NCBI RefSeq assembly: GCF_001552215.1 | Contig: NZ_BCQT01000022.1 | Location: 1-49,213 of the forward strand | Length of the DNA: 49,213 bases | Origin: Actinomadura macra NBRC 14102 | GTDB taxonomy: Bacteria; Actinomycetota; Actinomycetes; Streptosporangiales; Streptosporangiaceae | Direction: 5' to 3' | Shown here: piece by piece, positions 1-8,411 of the stretch | Numbering within the stretch: position 1 is the stretch's first letter | Layout of the letters: each line of letters starts with the position of its first letter | Notes under the pieces: model-generated | The model's input: only the letters and a program-made list of their open reading frames with translations | The model's database searches: none | Told to the model about the DNA's origin: nothing | Made by a program: the position numbers and the translations under genes

Positions 1-2
1 CC

Positions 3-971
3 GGTTCGGCGGTGCCGTGGCTGGCCGGGTGCGGTACCAACGAGGGCACCGGCGCCGCCGGCGGCTCCACAACCGGCCGATTCTCCGTGAAGCTCGGCTG
101 GATCCCGAACTCGGAATACTCCGGCATCTTCCTCGGGACCGAGGACGGTTACTACGCCAAGCAGGGCCTCACCGTGGACGTCCTCCCGGGCGGGCCGAAT
201 TCCGCGGTCGTCCCGCTGGTGACGACGAGTCGCGTCAACGTCGGTATCGAGGCGATTCCGGAGAATGTCGCCACCGCCGTTGCCCGTGGCGCGAAGCTGA
301 AGATCGTCGGCGCCGGACTGCAAAAGAGCCCCGAATGCTGGGTCTCACTCGCCAGTAATCCGGTCAAGAATCCGAAGGAGATCGAGGGTAAGAAGCTCGG
401 TATCACGCTGGCCGGTAAGAACACGGCGCTGGTGTTCATGAAGCGTAACGGGGTCGATGTCAGCAAGGTCAAGCTCGTGCCGATCCAGTTCGATCCCGCG
501 CCCCTCGCCGCCCGTGAGGTCGACGCGATCTGGGGGTTCGCCTCAAACCAGCCGGTGTCGCTGGCACTACGCGGGATCAAAACGCACGTGATGCCCCTGG
601 CCGACTTCGGCTTCAACCGAATGCAGAACGTCTTCTTCGTCTCCCAGAAGACCCTGGACGACTCCGCCGCGCGCGAGAGCGCCCGCAAGTTCATGACGGC
701 CAGCAGGCAGGGCTGGGAGGCGGCACTGCGCGATCACAAGCATGCCGCCGACGTGATCATCAAGAACTACGGCGCCAAGCTCGGCCTGAAGCGCGACGAG
801 GAGATCAAAACGCTTGCCGCCTTCGCGCCGTACGTGACCGGCCCGGGTACGGCGTCCAAGGGCCTGTTCTGGATGTCCGACGCGCTGATCGAGCAGACGA
901 TCACCGGCCTGTCCAGCATCGGGATCAAGGCCGACAAGTCGCTGTTCACCAACGAGTTGCTCGGGGGGTGA
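3..971 (+). CDS. ABC transporter substrate-binding lipoprotein, NMT1/SsuA-like (5' truncated by window)
   Basis: The frame is open to the left window edge, so the true start lies upstream. The first visible residues give a lipobox (LAGC), so this is an exported, lipid-anchored binding protein. The body follows the NMT1/THI5/SsuA fold used for nitrate, sulfonate, taurine or thiamine-precursor uptake: KLGWIPNSEYSGIFLG, then GYYAKQGLTVDV, then PNSAVVPLVTTSRVNVGI. The substrate cannot be read from sequence. The next gene is only a remnant of the cognate ATPase and no permease follows, so the transporter is probably dead or uses parts encoded elsewhere. Confidence 0.85.
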   Translation, partial: GSAVPWLAGCGTNEGTGAAGGSTTGRFSVKLGWIPNSEYSGIFLGTEDGYYAKQGLTVDVLPGGPNSAVVPLVTTSRVNVGIEAIPENVATAVARGAKLKIVGAGLQKSPECWVSLASNPVKNPKEIEGKKLGITLAGKNTALVFMKRNGVDVSKVKLVPIQFDPAPLAAREVDAIWGFASNQPVSLALRGIKTHVMPLADFGFNRMQNVFFVSQKTLDDSAARESARKFMTASRQGWEAALRDHKHAADVIIKNYGAKLGLKRDEEIKTLAAFAPYVTGPGTASKGLFWMSDALIEQTITGLSSIGIKADKSLFTNELLGG

Positions 972-1291
972 GCCCCGCGATGGCCGAGGAGGGAGCGTTG
1001 CCGCAGACCACGGCAACGGGCGGCGGCCCGGCTGGCGCAGACGACGCGGTCACCCACGGCATCGCCGAAGCCGTCCTGCTCTCCGACACCGTGGTCCTGA
1101 TGTCACCCCGACCCGGAACCATCCTGGACACCATCACCATCGACCTCCCCCGCCCCCGCACCCCCGACATCCTCCACGACACCGCCTTCCACACCCTCTG
1201 CGACCAACTCTCCGAAAAACTCTTCACCACAAACGGCGACGGGACCGCGACCGTAAAGGGGCAGGGAGGCGAGGACGGATCGTCGCGGTGA
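968..1291 (+). pseudogene. ABC transporter ATP-binding protein, internal-deletion remnant
   Basis: A 107-aa ORF overlaps the end of the binding protein by 4 bases (GTGA). From about residue 28 it matches only the region after the Walker B motif of SsuB/TauB-type ATPases: the H-loop VTHGIAEAV, then LLSDTVVLMSPRPGTI, then IDLPRPR. Walker A, the signature motif and Walker B are absent. The first 25 residues are low-complexity and could be the original N-terminus joined in frame by a deletion of roughly 170 codons. H-loop position THD is THG here. It cannot bind ATP as it stands. The deletion is inferred; the missing motifs are seen. Confidence 0.75.
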
Positions 1292-1447
1292 CGGTTCGGC
1301 TCGCGATAAGGGCGGCACCGCGCAGCGCCGATGATCTGCTCACTGCAGTGGGCCCCGGGCGCAGGGGATCCTACGGCCTGGGCACCTCCATGACCGTCGC
1401 GGCGACTCTGCCGGCTACAACTTCGAACGAACACCAGAAAGCAAACA

Positions 1448-1612
1448 ATGCTCAGAGTCATCGTGCCCCATGTCCGTGTGAACGGCGTGGGCGCCCTGCA
1501 AGTCGTCACCCTCGCCAACGGGAATATCGTCGCCCGCGCCGGCGTCCGCGTGACCACCGCTGGAGCCGGCTCCAAGCGCGGTATCGGTGCTGGTCCAGGG
1601 GTGGCTGGGTGA
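1448..1612 (+). CDS. small 54-aa ORF coupled to the adenosine deaminase
   Basis: An ATG-started 54-codon ORF ends with TGA overlapping the GTG start of the downstream deaminase (GTGA at 1609-1612). Codon third positions are mostly G/C, as in real genes here. The product is rich in Val, Ala and Gly and has no motif I recognise. The ribosome-binding site is weak. It may be a leader peptide coupling translation of the deaminase, or the tail of a lost gene. The rest of 1292-1608 shows nothing else. Confidence 0.3.
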   Translation: MLRVIVPHVRVNGVGALQVVTLANGNIVARAGVRVTTAGAGSKRGIGAGPGVAG

Positions 1613-2733
1613 CGAGGTCGTTGGGGGCCAGGCCGGGCGGATTCAACACTCGTCCGACGCTTGAGGACATCCGGCGTGCGCCAAAGGTACTGCTGCACGA
1701 CCATCTGGACGGCGGCGTACGGCCCGGGACCGTCGCCGATCTGGCGCGGGAGTCCGGGTACGGGGGGCTGCCGACCACGGACCCCGAGGCCTTGCGGGCA
1801 TGGTTCGCGGAGTCGGCCAACTCAGGGTCGCTGGAACGGTACCTGGAGCCGTTCTCCCATACCTCCAGCGTGATGCAGTCCGTTGAAGCCCTGACGCGGG
1901 TCGCCTACGAATGCGCTGAGGATCTTGCGAACGATGGGATCGTCTACGCGGAGGTCCGGTACGCACCCGAGCTGCATCTCCGCGCCGGATTGACGCTGGA
2001 GCAGGTCGTCGAGGCCGTCTTGGACGGGTTCGCGCTGGGAAGGCGGGAGTTCGGCATCCGGGTCGGGACGCTCCTCACCGCGAACCGGGACCAGGCACGG
2101 AGCACGGAGATCGCGGAGCTGGCCGTCCGGTACCGGGACGACGGCGTCGTCGGGTTCGACATCGCGGGTGCCGAGGCCGGTTACCCGCCGATCAAGCATC
2201 TGGACGCGTTCGAGTACCTGCAGCGGGAGAACGCGCACTTCACCATCCACGCGGGCGAGGGGTTCGGCCTCCCCTCCATCTGGCAGGCGATCCAGTGGTG
2301 CGGGGCCGACCGGCTCGGCCACGGGGTCCGGATCATCGACGACATCGAGGTGAACAGCGACGAGGCCAGGCTCGGACGCCTTGCCGACTACGTGCGCGAC
2401 AAACGGATCCCGCTGGAGATGTGCCCCTCCTCCAACGTCCAGACGGGCGCGGCAACGTCGATCGAGGAGCATCCGATCGGGCTGCTGCGCAGGCTGGGCT
2501 TCCGCGTCACGGTCAACACCGACAACCGGCTGATGAGCGGGACGACGCTTTCGGAAGAGTTCGCCAAGCTCACCGAGGTGTTCGATTACGACTGGGACGA
2601 CCTCCAGTGGTTCACGGTGAACGCGATGAAGTCGGCGTTCGTGTCGTTCACCGAGCGGCTCGAACTGATCAACGGGGTGATCAAGCCCGGTTTCGCGCAG
2701 CTCAAGTGGCGCGGTGACCGGCCCCTGGCATGA
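1609..2733 (+). CDS. add: adenosine deaminase
   Basis: 374 aa; hydrolyses adenosine or deoxyadenosine to inosine and ammonia in cytosolic purine salvage. The zinc site is complete: His30 and His32 (HDHLDG), His214 with catalytic Glu217 (HAGE), an LGHG histidine, and Asp305 in NTDNRLMSGT. The residue after Asp305 is Asn rather than the second Asp of the mammalian enzyme. The GTG start was chosen over the longer ORF from 1288 because it has an AGGGG ribosome site about 8 bases upstream, gives the usual family length, and the extra N-terminal sequence is Arg-rich and non-homologous. The gene ends before a strong terminator and is convergent with rpoB. Confidence 0.92.
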   Translation: MTRSLGARPGGFNTRPTLEDIRRAPKVLLHDHLDGGVRPGTVADLARESGYGGLPTTDPEALRAWFAESANSGSLERYLEPFSHTSSVMQSVEALTRVAYECAEDLANDGIVYAEVRYAPELHLRAGLTLEQVVEAVLDGFALGRREFGIRVGTLLTANRDQARSTEIAELAVRYRDDGVVGFDIAGAEAGYPPIKHLDAFEYLQRENAHFTIHAGEGFGLPSIWQAIQWCGADRLGHGVRIIDDIEVNSDEARLGRLADYVRDKRIPLEMCPSSNVQTGAATSIEEHPIGLLRRLGFRVTVNTDNRLMSGTTLSEEFAKLTEVFDYDWDDLQWFTVNAMKSAFVSFTERLELINGVIKPGFAQLKWRGDRPLA

Positions 2734-2793
2734 TCGGACCGTGACCCTCCGTTCCACACGCGGGGTATCGCGGCCTGCATGTGGCCAACGTTC

Positions 2794-2839
2794 GGCGCCG
2801 CCTCCGACCCTATTCAGCCGGTCGGAGGCGGCGCCTTTT
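2794..2839 (+). terminator. rho-independent terminator after add
   Basis: Perfect 15-bp stem (2794-2808 with 2821-2835), 12-base loop, then TTTT. It faces the + strand and ends the deaminase gene. No comparable terminator is seen for rpoB on the minus strand in 2840-2954. Confidence 0.9.
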
Positions 2840-2954
2840 CGTTGGGTTATCTCTGCGCGCGAACGTGCGTCATTGCTTGGCCACCACGCTCAGGCCGTGG
2901 GGACCGGCCTAGGCGCTCGCCTTGGCGGATGGCTCCGAGCTAGTCGGTCGTTCC

Positions 2955-5900
2955 TCAGATGTCCTCGACGTTCATCGCCCCTTCGTTGGGGCGCCGGGAC
3001 AGGTCGATGCCGAGTTCCTCCGCGGCGCGGAAGACGTCCTCGTCGGTGTCGCGCATCTCGATGGACATGCCGTCGCTGGACAGCACCTCGACGTTGAGGC
3101 ACAGCGACTGCATCTCCTTGATGAGCACCTTGAAGGACTCGGGAATGCCGGGCTCGGGGATGTTCTCGCCCTTGACGATGGCCTCGTAGACCTTCACGCG
3201 GCCAAGGACGTCGTCGGACTTGATGGTCAGCAGCTCCTGGAGGGCGTAGGCGGCGCCGTAGGCCTCCAGTGCCCACACCTCCATCTCACCGAAGCGCTGG
3301 CCGCCGAACTGGGCCTTACCGCCGAGCGGCTGCTGGGTGATCATGGAGTACGGGCCGGTCGACCGCGCGTGGATCTTGTCGTCGACCAGGTGGTGCAGCT
3401 TGAGGATGTAGATGTAGCCCACGGCGATCGGGTAGGGGAACGGTTCGCCGGACCGGCCGTCGAACAGCCGGGCCTTGCCGCTAGGCATCACCATCCGGTC
3501 ACCGTCGCGGTTGGCGGTGGTGCTGCCCAGAAGACCGATGATCTCCTCTTCGCTGGCGCCGTCGAAGACCGGGGTGGCGACATTGGTGCGTGGCTCGACG
3601 CGGTCGAAGCCCTTCTCGCGCAGCGGTTCGGCCCATTCCTCCGCCACCCCGCTGATGTCCCAGCCCTGGGCGGCGATCCAGCCGAGGTGGGTTTCCAGGA
3701 CCTGGCCGACGTTCATGCGTCCGGGCACGCCCAGCGGGTTGAGCACGATGTCGACCGGGGTGCCGTCCTCCAGGAACGGCATGTCCTCCACCGGCAGCAC
3801 CTTGGAGATCACACCCTTGTTACCGTGCCGGCCCGCCAGCTTGTCCCCATCGGTGATCTTGCGCTTCTGCGCCACATACACCCGCACCAGCTCGTTCACA
3901 CCCGGCGGGAGCTCATCGCCCTCATCGCGGGAGAACACCCGCACACCGATGACCTTGCCCTGCTCACCGTGCGGCACCTTCAACGAGGTGTCACGCACCT
4001 CACGGGCCTTCTCACCAAAGATCGCCCGCAGCAGCCGCTCCTCCGGCGTCAGCTCGGTCTCACCCTTGGGCGTGACCTTCCCGACCAGGATGTCACCGGG
4101 CACCACATCGGCGCCGATCCGGATGATCCCGCGCTCGTCCAGGTCCGCCAGCACCTCTTCGGAGACGTTGGGGATATCGCGGGTGATCTCCTCAGGCCCC
4201 AGCTTGGTGTCACGGGCATCGACCTCGTGCTCCTCGATGTGAATCGAGGACAGCACATCATCCTGCACCAGCCGCTGGGACAAGATGATCGCGTCTTCGT
4301 AGTTGTGGCCCTCCCACGGCATGAACGCCACCAGCAGGTTCTTGCCCAGCGCCATCTCACCGTCATCGGTGCACGGCCCATCGGCGATGACCTGCCCCAC
4401 CTCCACCCGCGAACCCTCGTCCACGATCGGCTTCTGGTTGAAGCAGGTGCCCTGGTTGGAGCGCTTGAACTTGGCCACCCGGTAGGTGGTGCGGGTGCCG
4501 TCATCGTTCATCACCGTGACGTAGTCAGCCGACACCTCCTCCACCACACCGGCCTTGTCCGCAGTGATCACATCACCGGCATCGGTCGCGGCCCGGTACT
4601 CCATACCGGTCCCCACCAGCGGCGCCTCGCTGCGCAGCAACGGCACCGACTGCCGCTGCATGTTGGAACCCATCAACGCCCGGTTGGCGTCATCGTGCTC
4701 CAAGAACGGGATCATCGCCGTGGCCACCGAGGTCATCTGCCGCGCCGAGACATCCATGTACTGGACATCACGCGGCGGGATCAGTTCGACCTCGCCGCCC
4801 TTCTTGCGGATCAGGACCTTGTCCTCGACGAAGGTGCCGTCGTCGTTGAGCAGGGAGTTGGCCTGCGCGATGACGTAGCGGTCCTCCTCGTCGGCGGTGA
4901 GGTAGTCGATCTGCTCGGTCACCACACCGTCGGTGACCTTGCGGTACGGGGTCTCCACGAACCCGAACGGGTTGACCCGCCCGAACGCCGCCAACGACCC
5001 GATCAGCCCGATGTTGGGACCCTCGGGCGTCTCGATCGGGCACATCCGGCCGTAGTGGGACGGGTGCACGTCCCGGACCTCCATGCCCGCCCGCTCACGC
5101 GACAGACCACCCGGACCCAGCGCCGACAGGCGACGCTTGTGCGTCAGTCCGGCCAGCGGGTTGGTCTGGTCCATGAACTGGGACAGCTGGCTGGTGCCGA
5201 AGAACTCCTTGATGGAGGCCACGACCGGCCGGATGTTGATCAGGGTCTGCGGCGTGATCGCCTCGACGTCCTGAGTGGTCATCCGCTCCCGGACGACCCG
5301 CTCCATCCGCGCCAGACCCAACCGGACCTGGTTCTGGATCAGCTCACCCACCGTGCGCAGACGCCGGTTGCCGAAGTGGTCGATGTCATCGACCTCGATC
5401 GGCACGGCGACGGCACCGAGGGTGGCCTCCTCCTCGCCGGCGTGCAGGCGGACGAGGTACTCGATCGTGGAGACGATGTCGTCCTCGGTCAGCGTGCCCT
5501 GGTTCATGTCCAGGTCGAGACCGAGCTTCTTGTTGATCTTGTATCGGCCGACCTTGGCGACGTCGTACCGCTTGGGATTGAAGTACAGGTTCTCCAGCAG
5601 GGTCTGCGCCGACTCACGGGTCGGCGGCTCACCCGGCCGCAGCTTGCGGTAGATGTCCAGCAGCGCATCGTCCTGACCGGAGGTGTGGTCCTTCTCCAGC
5701 GTGACGTTGATCGACTCATACGACCCGAAACGCTCACGGATACGCGCCTCGTCCCACCCCAGCGCCTTCAGCAACACCGTCACCGGCTGCTTGCGCTTGC
5801 GGTCGATACGCACACCGACGTTGTCGCGCTTGTCGATCTCGAACTCAAGCCAGGCACCCCGCGACGGGATGACCCGGCAGCCGTAGATGTCCTTGTCGGA

Positions 5901-6431
5901 CGCCTTGTCGAGCGCGCGGTCGAAGTAGACGCCGGGCGAACGGACGAGCTGGGAGACGACCACCCGCTCGGTTCCATTGATGATGAAGGTGCCCTTGGGG
6001 GTCATGAGCGGGAAGTCGCCCATGAAGACCGTCTGACTCTTGATCTCACCGGTGGTGTTGTTGATGAACTCCGCCGTGACGAACATCGGGGCGGAGTAGG
6101 TCATGTCCTTGTCCTTGCACTCCTCGACGGAGTACTTGGGCGGCTCGAACCGGTGATCGCGGAACGAGAGGGACATGGTCCCGGAGAAGTCCTCGATCGG
6201 GCTGATCTCTTCGAAGATCTCCTCCAGCCCCGACTGGGTCGGGACGCTCTTACTTCCGGCCTTCTGGGCCGCCTCGACCCGGGCCTTCCACCTCTCGTTG
6301 CCCAGCAGCCAGTCAAAGGAGTTGGTCTGCAGAGCAAGGAGGTCCGGGACTTCGAGCGGCTCCTTGATGCGCGCGAAGGAGACGCGGTTCGGACCGGTTG
6401 CGGTATTCGAGGCGTTGCGCGAGGCTGCCAA
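2955..6431 (-). CDS. rpoB: DNA-directed RNA polymerase beta subunit
   Basis: 1158 aa, full length for an actinobacterial RpoB, the catalytic beta subunit. It starts at TTG (6429-6431) behind a GGAAGGA ribosome site. The rifampicin pocket is at residues 410-450: FGTSQLSQFMDQ, then THKRRLSALGPGG. Positions equivalent to E. coli Asp516, His526 and Ser531 are the sensitive residues (Asp421, His431, Ser436). The residue equivalent to Asn518 is Thr423, which may be lineage variation. The GRHGNKG motif and the C-terminus ending in ELGIDLSRR are intact. Upstream is the Mce operon. Downstream, where rpoC normally follows, there is only a short intergenic region and a convergent gene. Confidence 0.98.
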   Translation of the reverse strand: MAASRNASNTATGPNRVSFARIKEPLEVPDLLALQTNSFDWLLGNERWKARVEAAQKAGSKSVPTQSGLEEIFEEISPIEDFSGTMSLSFRDHRFEPPKYSVEECKDKDMTYSAPMFVTAEFINNTTGEIKSQTVFMGDFPLMTPKGTFIINGTERVVVSQLVRSPGVYFDRALDKASDKDIYGCRVIPSRGAWLEFEIDKRDNVGVRIDRKRKQPVTVLLKALGWDEARIRERFGSYESINVTLEKDHTSGQDDALLDIYRKLRPGEPPTRESAQTLLENLYFNPKRYDVAKVGRYKINKKLGLDLDMNQGTLTEDDIVSTIEYLVRLHAGEEEATLGAVAVPIEVDDIDHFGNRRLRTVGELIQNQVRLGLARMERVVRERMTTQDVEAITPQTLINIRPVVASIKEFFGTSQLSQFMDQTNPLAGLTHKRRLSALGPGGLSRERAGMEVRDVHPSHYGRMCPIETPEGPNIGLIGSLAAFGRVNPFGFVETPYRKVTDGVVTEQIDYLTADEEDRYVIAQANSLLNDDGTFVEDKVLIRKKGGEVELIPPRDVQYMDVSARQMTSVATAMIPFLEHDDANRALMGSNMQRQSVPLLRSEAPLVGTGMEYRAATDAGDVITADKAGVVEEVSADYVTVMNDDGTRTTYRVAKFKRSNQGTCFNQKPIVDEGSRVEVGQVIADGPCTDDGEMALGKNLLVAFMPWEGHNYEDAIILSQRLVQDDVLSSIHIEEHEVDARDTKLGPEEITRDIPNVSEEVLADLDERGIIRIGADVVPGDILVGKVTPKGETELTPEERLLRAIFGEKAREVRDTSLKVPHGEQGKVIGVRVFSRDEGDELPPGVNELVRVYVAQKRKITDGDKLAGRHGNKGVISKVLPVEDMPFLEDGTPVDIVLNPLGVPGRMNVGQVLETHLGWIAAQGWDISGVAEEWAEPLREKGFDRVEPRTNVATPVFDGASEEEIIGLLGSTTANRDGDRMVMPSGKARLFDGRSGEPFPYPIAVGYIYILKLHHLVDDKIHARSTGPYSMITQQPLGGKAQFGGQRFGEMEVWALEAYGAAYALQELLTIKSDDVLGRVKVYEAIVKGENIPEPGIPESFKVLIKEMQSLCLNVEVLSSDGMSIEMRDTDEDVFRAAEELGIDLSRRPNEGAMNVEDI

Positions 6432-6576
6432 GAGTGGTCCTTCCGAGGGCTCGCGGCGTAACTGACGACACGCACGCCAGACGATCCACGTCCAAGACCC
6501 GCGCTTCAGGGTCCAAAACAGACCCCGGGCGGGGGAGCTCTCACACGTGGATAGTCAGAGGGCAGCGCAAAGGGGC

Positions 6577-6605
6577 AGTGTAGCCGACCACCACACCGCT
6601 CGCAA
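6577..6605 (-). promoter_or_regulatory. rpoB promoter (housekeeping type)
   Basis: On the minus strand the -35 is TTGCGA (6600-6605) and the -10 is TACACT (6577-6582) with a 17-base spacer. The predicted transcript start is near 6570, giving a leader of about 140 bases before the TTG start of rpoB. Other AT-rich hexamers upstream (TTGACT near 6663-6668, TAAACT near 6716-6721) could be secondary promoters but lack good partners. Confidence 0.65.
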
Positions 6606-6759
6606 CTCTACGCCCGCAGTATGCATCACAGTTGCCTTGGAGCATCGCCCCTCAGGGCCTTGTAGTCAAGAGCGGACTTGGACTTTTCGGGCTCTGACCT
6701 GCAGTGAGGAACGCCATAGTTTAAGATCCCGTCACCTACCCGTTGGTAAGCCGGGAAAG

Positions 6760-6793
6760 GGGACGGAACGACCCCCTGGAGGGGTCTCGTCCC
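6760..6793 (-). terminator. stem-loop after the Mce operon
   Basis: An imperfect stem-loop (outer GGGAC/GTCCC, inner GACCCC/GGGGTC) lies between the end of the last Mce-associated gene and the rpoB promoter. Only a short T run follows on the minus strand, so it may attenuate rather than stop transcription into rpoB. Confidence 0.5.
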
Positions 6794-6845
6794 GCCGGGA
6801 TCGGAACTGCTCAGACAGGGTTTTCCGGCGGCCGACCGGGGGTCT

Positions 6846-7910
6846 CTAGGAGATCACCGTGAGCTCCGACGCGAGCCACTTCCCGTCGACCTTGACCATG
6901 GTCATCTTGATCCGCAACGGCTCGGGCAGCCGCTGCTCCTTGTCGGAACTGGTGGCCGCCGACCGGTTGGCGTACACCAGCGCCACCACCTTGCCCGGGG
7001 AGGCGCTCACGGCCCCCGCCTTCATCACGGTGGTGGTGGAGACGGCCTGCTGACGCGGGGCGAGGGTCTTGAGGGTCTCGGCGAGCTTGTCGAACTGCTC
7101 GCGCAGCCTGCCCGTCGTCATCGCCGAGCCGGCCTTCAGGTCGCTGTCGAGGCTCCGGTAGTCGTAGGACGACAGCGCCTGCGCGGCACGGGACGCGGCG
7201 AACACTCCCTCCCGGGACGCGGTCTCGGTCGCCTTCTGCTCGCGCACCTTCATCGCCAGCGCCGTCGTCCCGCCCCCGAGCGCCAGGGCGAGCACCACCA
7301 GGACGGCGATGAGCGTCCGGTTCCGCAGCGCCCCGGACCGCCGGACCGAGTCGTCGTCCTCATCGCCGCGCACCTTCTCGGCCTTGGCGAACCGTCTGGG
7401 CTTGGGCTTCTCGACGGCTTCGGCCTCGTCGGCCTCCCCCGTCTCGCCGGGCTCCCCCGTCTCGTCTGCCTCGTCCACTTCATCCGCTTCGGCGGTGGGC
7501 GTGTCGGCCTGGACGGACTCCTCGCGCTTCGGCGACTTCCGCTCGACGTCGCCCCCGGGAGCGGAGATGGCCTCCGAACCGGCCGAGGCGGCTGCTGCGC
7601 CTTCTTCGCCTTCGGAGGGGCTTTGGGGAACCTTCAGGCCGGACTCGCGCTTCTCCGTTGCTTTCACGGCCTCGGCGTCAGGTTCGGCGTCCGAGGCGAC
7701 GTCGGACTCAGCGTCGGACTCGACATCCGTGGGCGGCCCGGCGGCGGCCTCGGCTTCAGCCTCCGCGGCGGCCTCCGCCGCGGCTTCGGCGGCGGCCTCC
7801 GCGGCGGCGATCTCGGCCAGCCGGGCGGCTTCGCGGGCCCTCTCGGCGGCCTCCTCGGCGAGCCGAGCGGCCTCCTCCGCCTTCGTGGGCTGCTTGGCGG
7901 TCTTGCGCAT
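6846..7910 (-). CDS. Mce-associated membrane protein with long cytoplasmic low-complexity tail
   Basis: 354 aa. The start at 7910 was chosen because its ATG overlaps the previous stop (TAATG). Residues 1-60 are an Ala/Glu-rich likely coiled coil built of EAAAEAA-type repeats. About 60-200 is acidic, disordered sequence. One membrane helix (TLIAVLVVLALALGGGTTAL) follows, then a conserved ~130-residue outer domain ending KVDGKWLASELTVIS. That outer domain matches the Mam/Mce-associated family found after mce operons, thought to stabilise the MCE complex. The tail is unusually long for the family. It is the last gene of the operon. Confidence 0.75.
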   Translation of the reverse strand: MRKTAKQPTKAEEAARLAEEAAERAREAARLAEIAAAEAAAEAAAEAAAEAEAEAAAGPPTDVESDAESDVASDAEPDAEAVKATEKRESGLKVPQSPSEGEEGAAAASAGSEAISAPGGDVERKSPKREESVQADTPTAEADEVDEADETGEPGETGEADEAEAVEKPKPRRFAKAEKVRGDEDDDSVRRSGALRNRTLIAVLVVLALALGGGTTALAMKVREQKATETASREGVFAASRAAQALSSYDYRSLDSDLKAGSAMTTGRLREQFDKLAETLKTLAPRQQAVSTTTVMKAGAVSASPGKVVALVYANRSAATSSDKEQRLPEPLRIKMTMVKVDGKWLASELTVIS

Positions 7911-8401
7911 TACGGGACCACCTCCAGGTTGGACACCAGCCACCGGTCGCCGACCCGTGTGAGGTCCATCAGGTACCTGTACGCACGCGGGGCGCCTTCC
8001 TTGACCTTGGCGTTGGTGACGGTGCCGTTCAGGGACACCATCACCTCGGCGGAGTCACCGTCGATGGACACCACGGCGGCGTCCACCTCGCTGACGGTGG
8101 ACTTGGCGCCGGTCTTGGCGAGCTGGTCCAGCAGCGACTTGGTCTGGGATCCCAGCGTGTTCTTCAGGTCGCCGGTGGTGCCCGCGACGATCCGATCGAT
8201 GTCGCGCTGGGCGGTCTTGTTGTCGAGGGTCAGCAGGTTGACGCCCATCTGCCGCGCCGTCTGGAGGGCCTTGGCCCTCTGGTCGGCGTCGTCCTTCTTC
8301 TGCAGGGTGAGGACGCCGAGCCAGGCGGTGGCGACGATCAGCCCGACCACGACGACGCTCAGCGCGATCGTGGCGATCGGGGTCCAGGGGAGGCGTCTCA
8401 T
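7910..8401 (-). CDS. Mce-associated membrane protein
   Basis: 163 aa. One N-terminal membrane helix (residues about 9-32) is followed by an outer domain of the Mam type (SLNGTVTNAKVKEG, then YLMDLTRVGDRWLVSNLEVVP). It is a shorter relative of the next gene, with the same GDRW/GKWL ending. It starts 10 bases after mceF and overlaps the next start, so the two are co-translated. The family is an accessory of Mce lipid importers; its biochemical role is not settled. Confidence 0.8.
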   Translation of the reverse strand: MRRLPWTPIATIALSVVVVGLIVATAWLGVLTLQKKDDADQRAKALQTARQMGVNLLTLDNKTAQRDIDRIVAGTTGDLKNTLGSQTKSLLDQLAKTGAKSTVSEVDAAVVSIDGDSAEVMVSLNGTVTNAKVKEGAPRAYRYLMDLTRVGDRWLVSNLEVVP

Positions 8402-8411
8402 CGGCCCGGCC

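Noticed and set aside
1288..1608. N-terminal extension of adenosine deaminase to 481 aa
   Set aside because: The extension is Arg-rich, lacks family similarity and overlaps another plausible small ORF; GTG 1609 has a ribosome site and gives normal length.
5150..5210. Rifampicin-resistance-type RpoB
   Set aside because: Positions matching Asp516, His526 and Ser531 of E. coli are the sensitive residues; only Thr in place of Asn518 differs, and that may be lineage variation.
2922..6461. 1179-codon + strand ORF antisense to rpoB
   Set aside because: It is the mirror of rpoB, kept open by GC-rich codon use; its product is His/Leu/Asp-rich with no motif, while the minus strand encodes complete RpoB.
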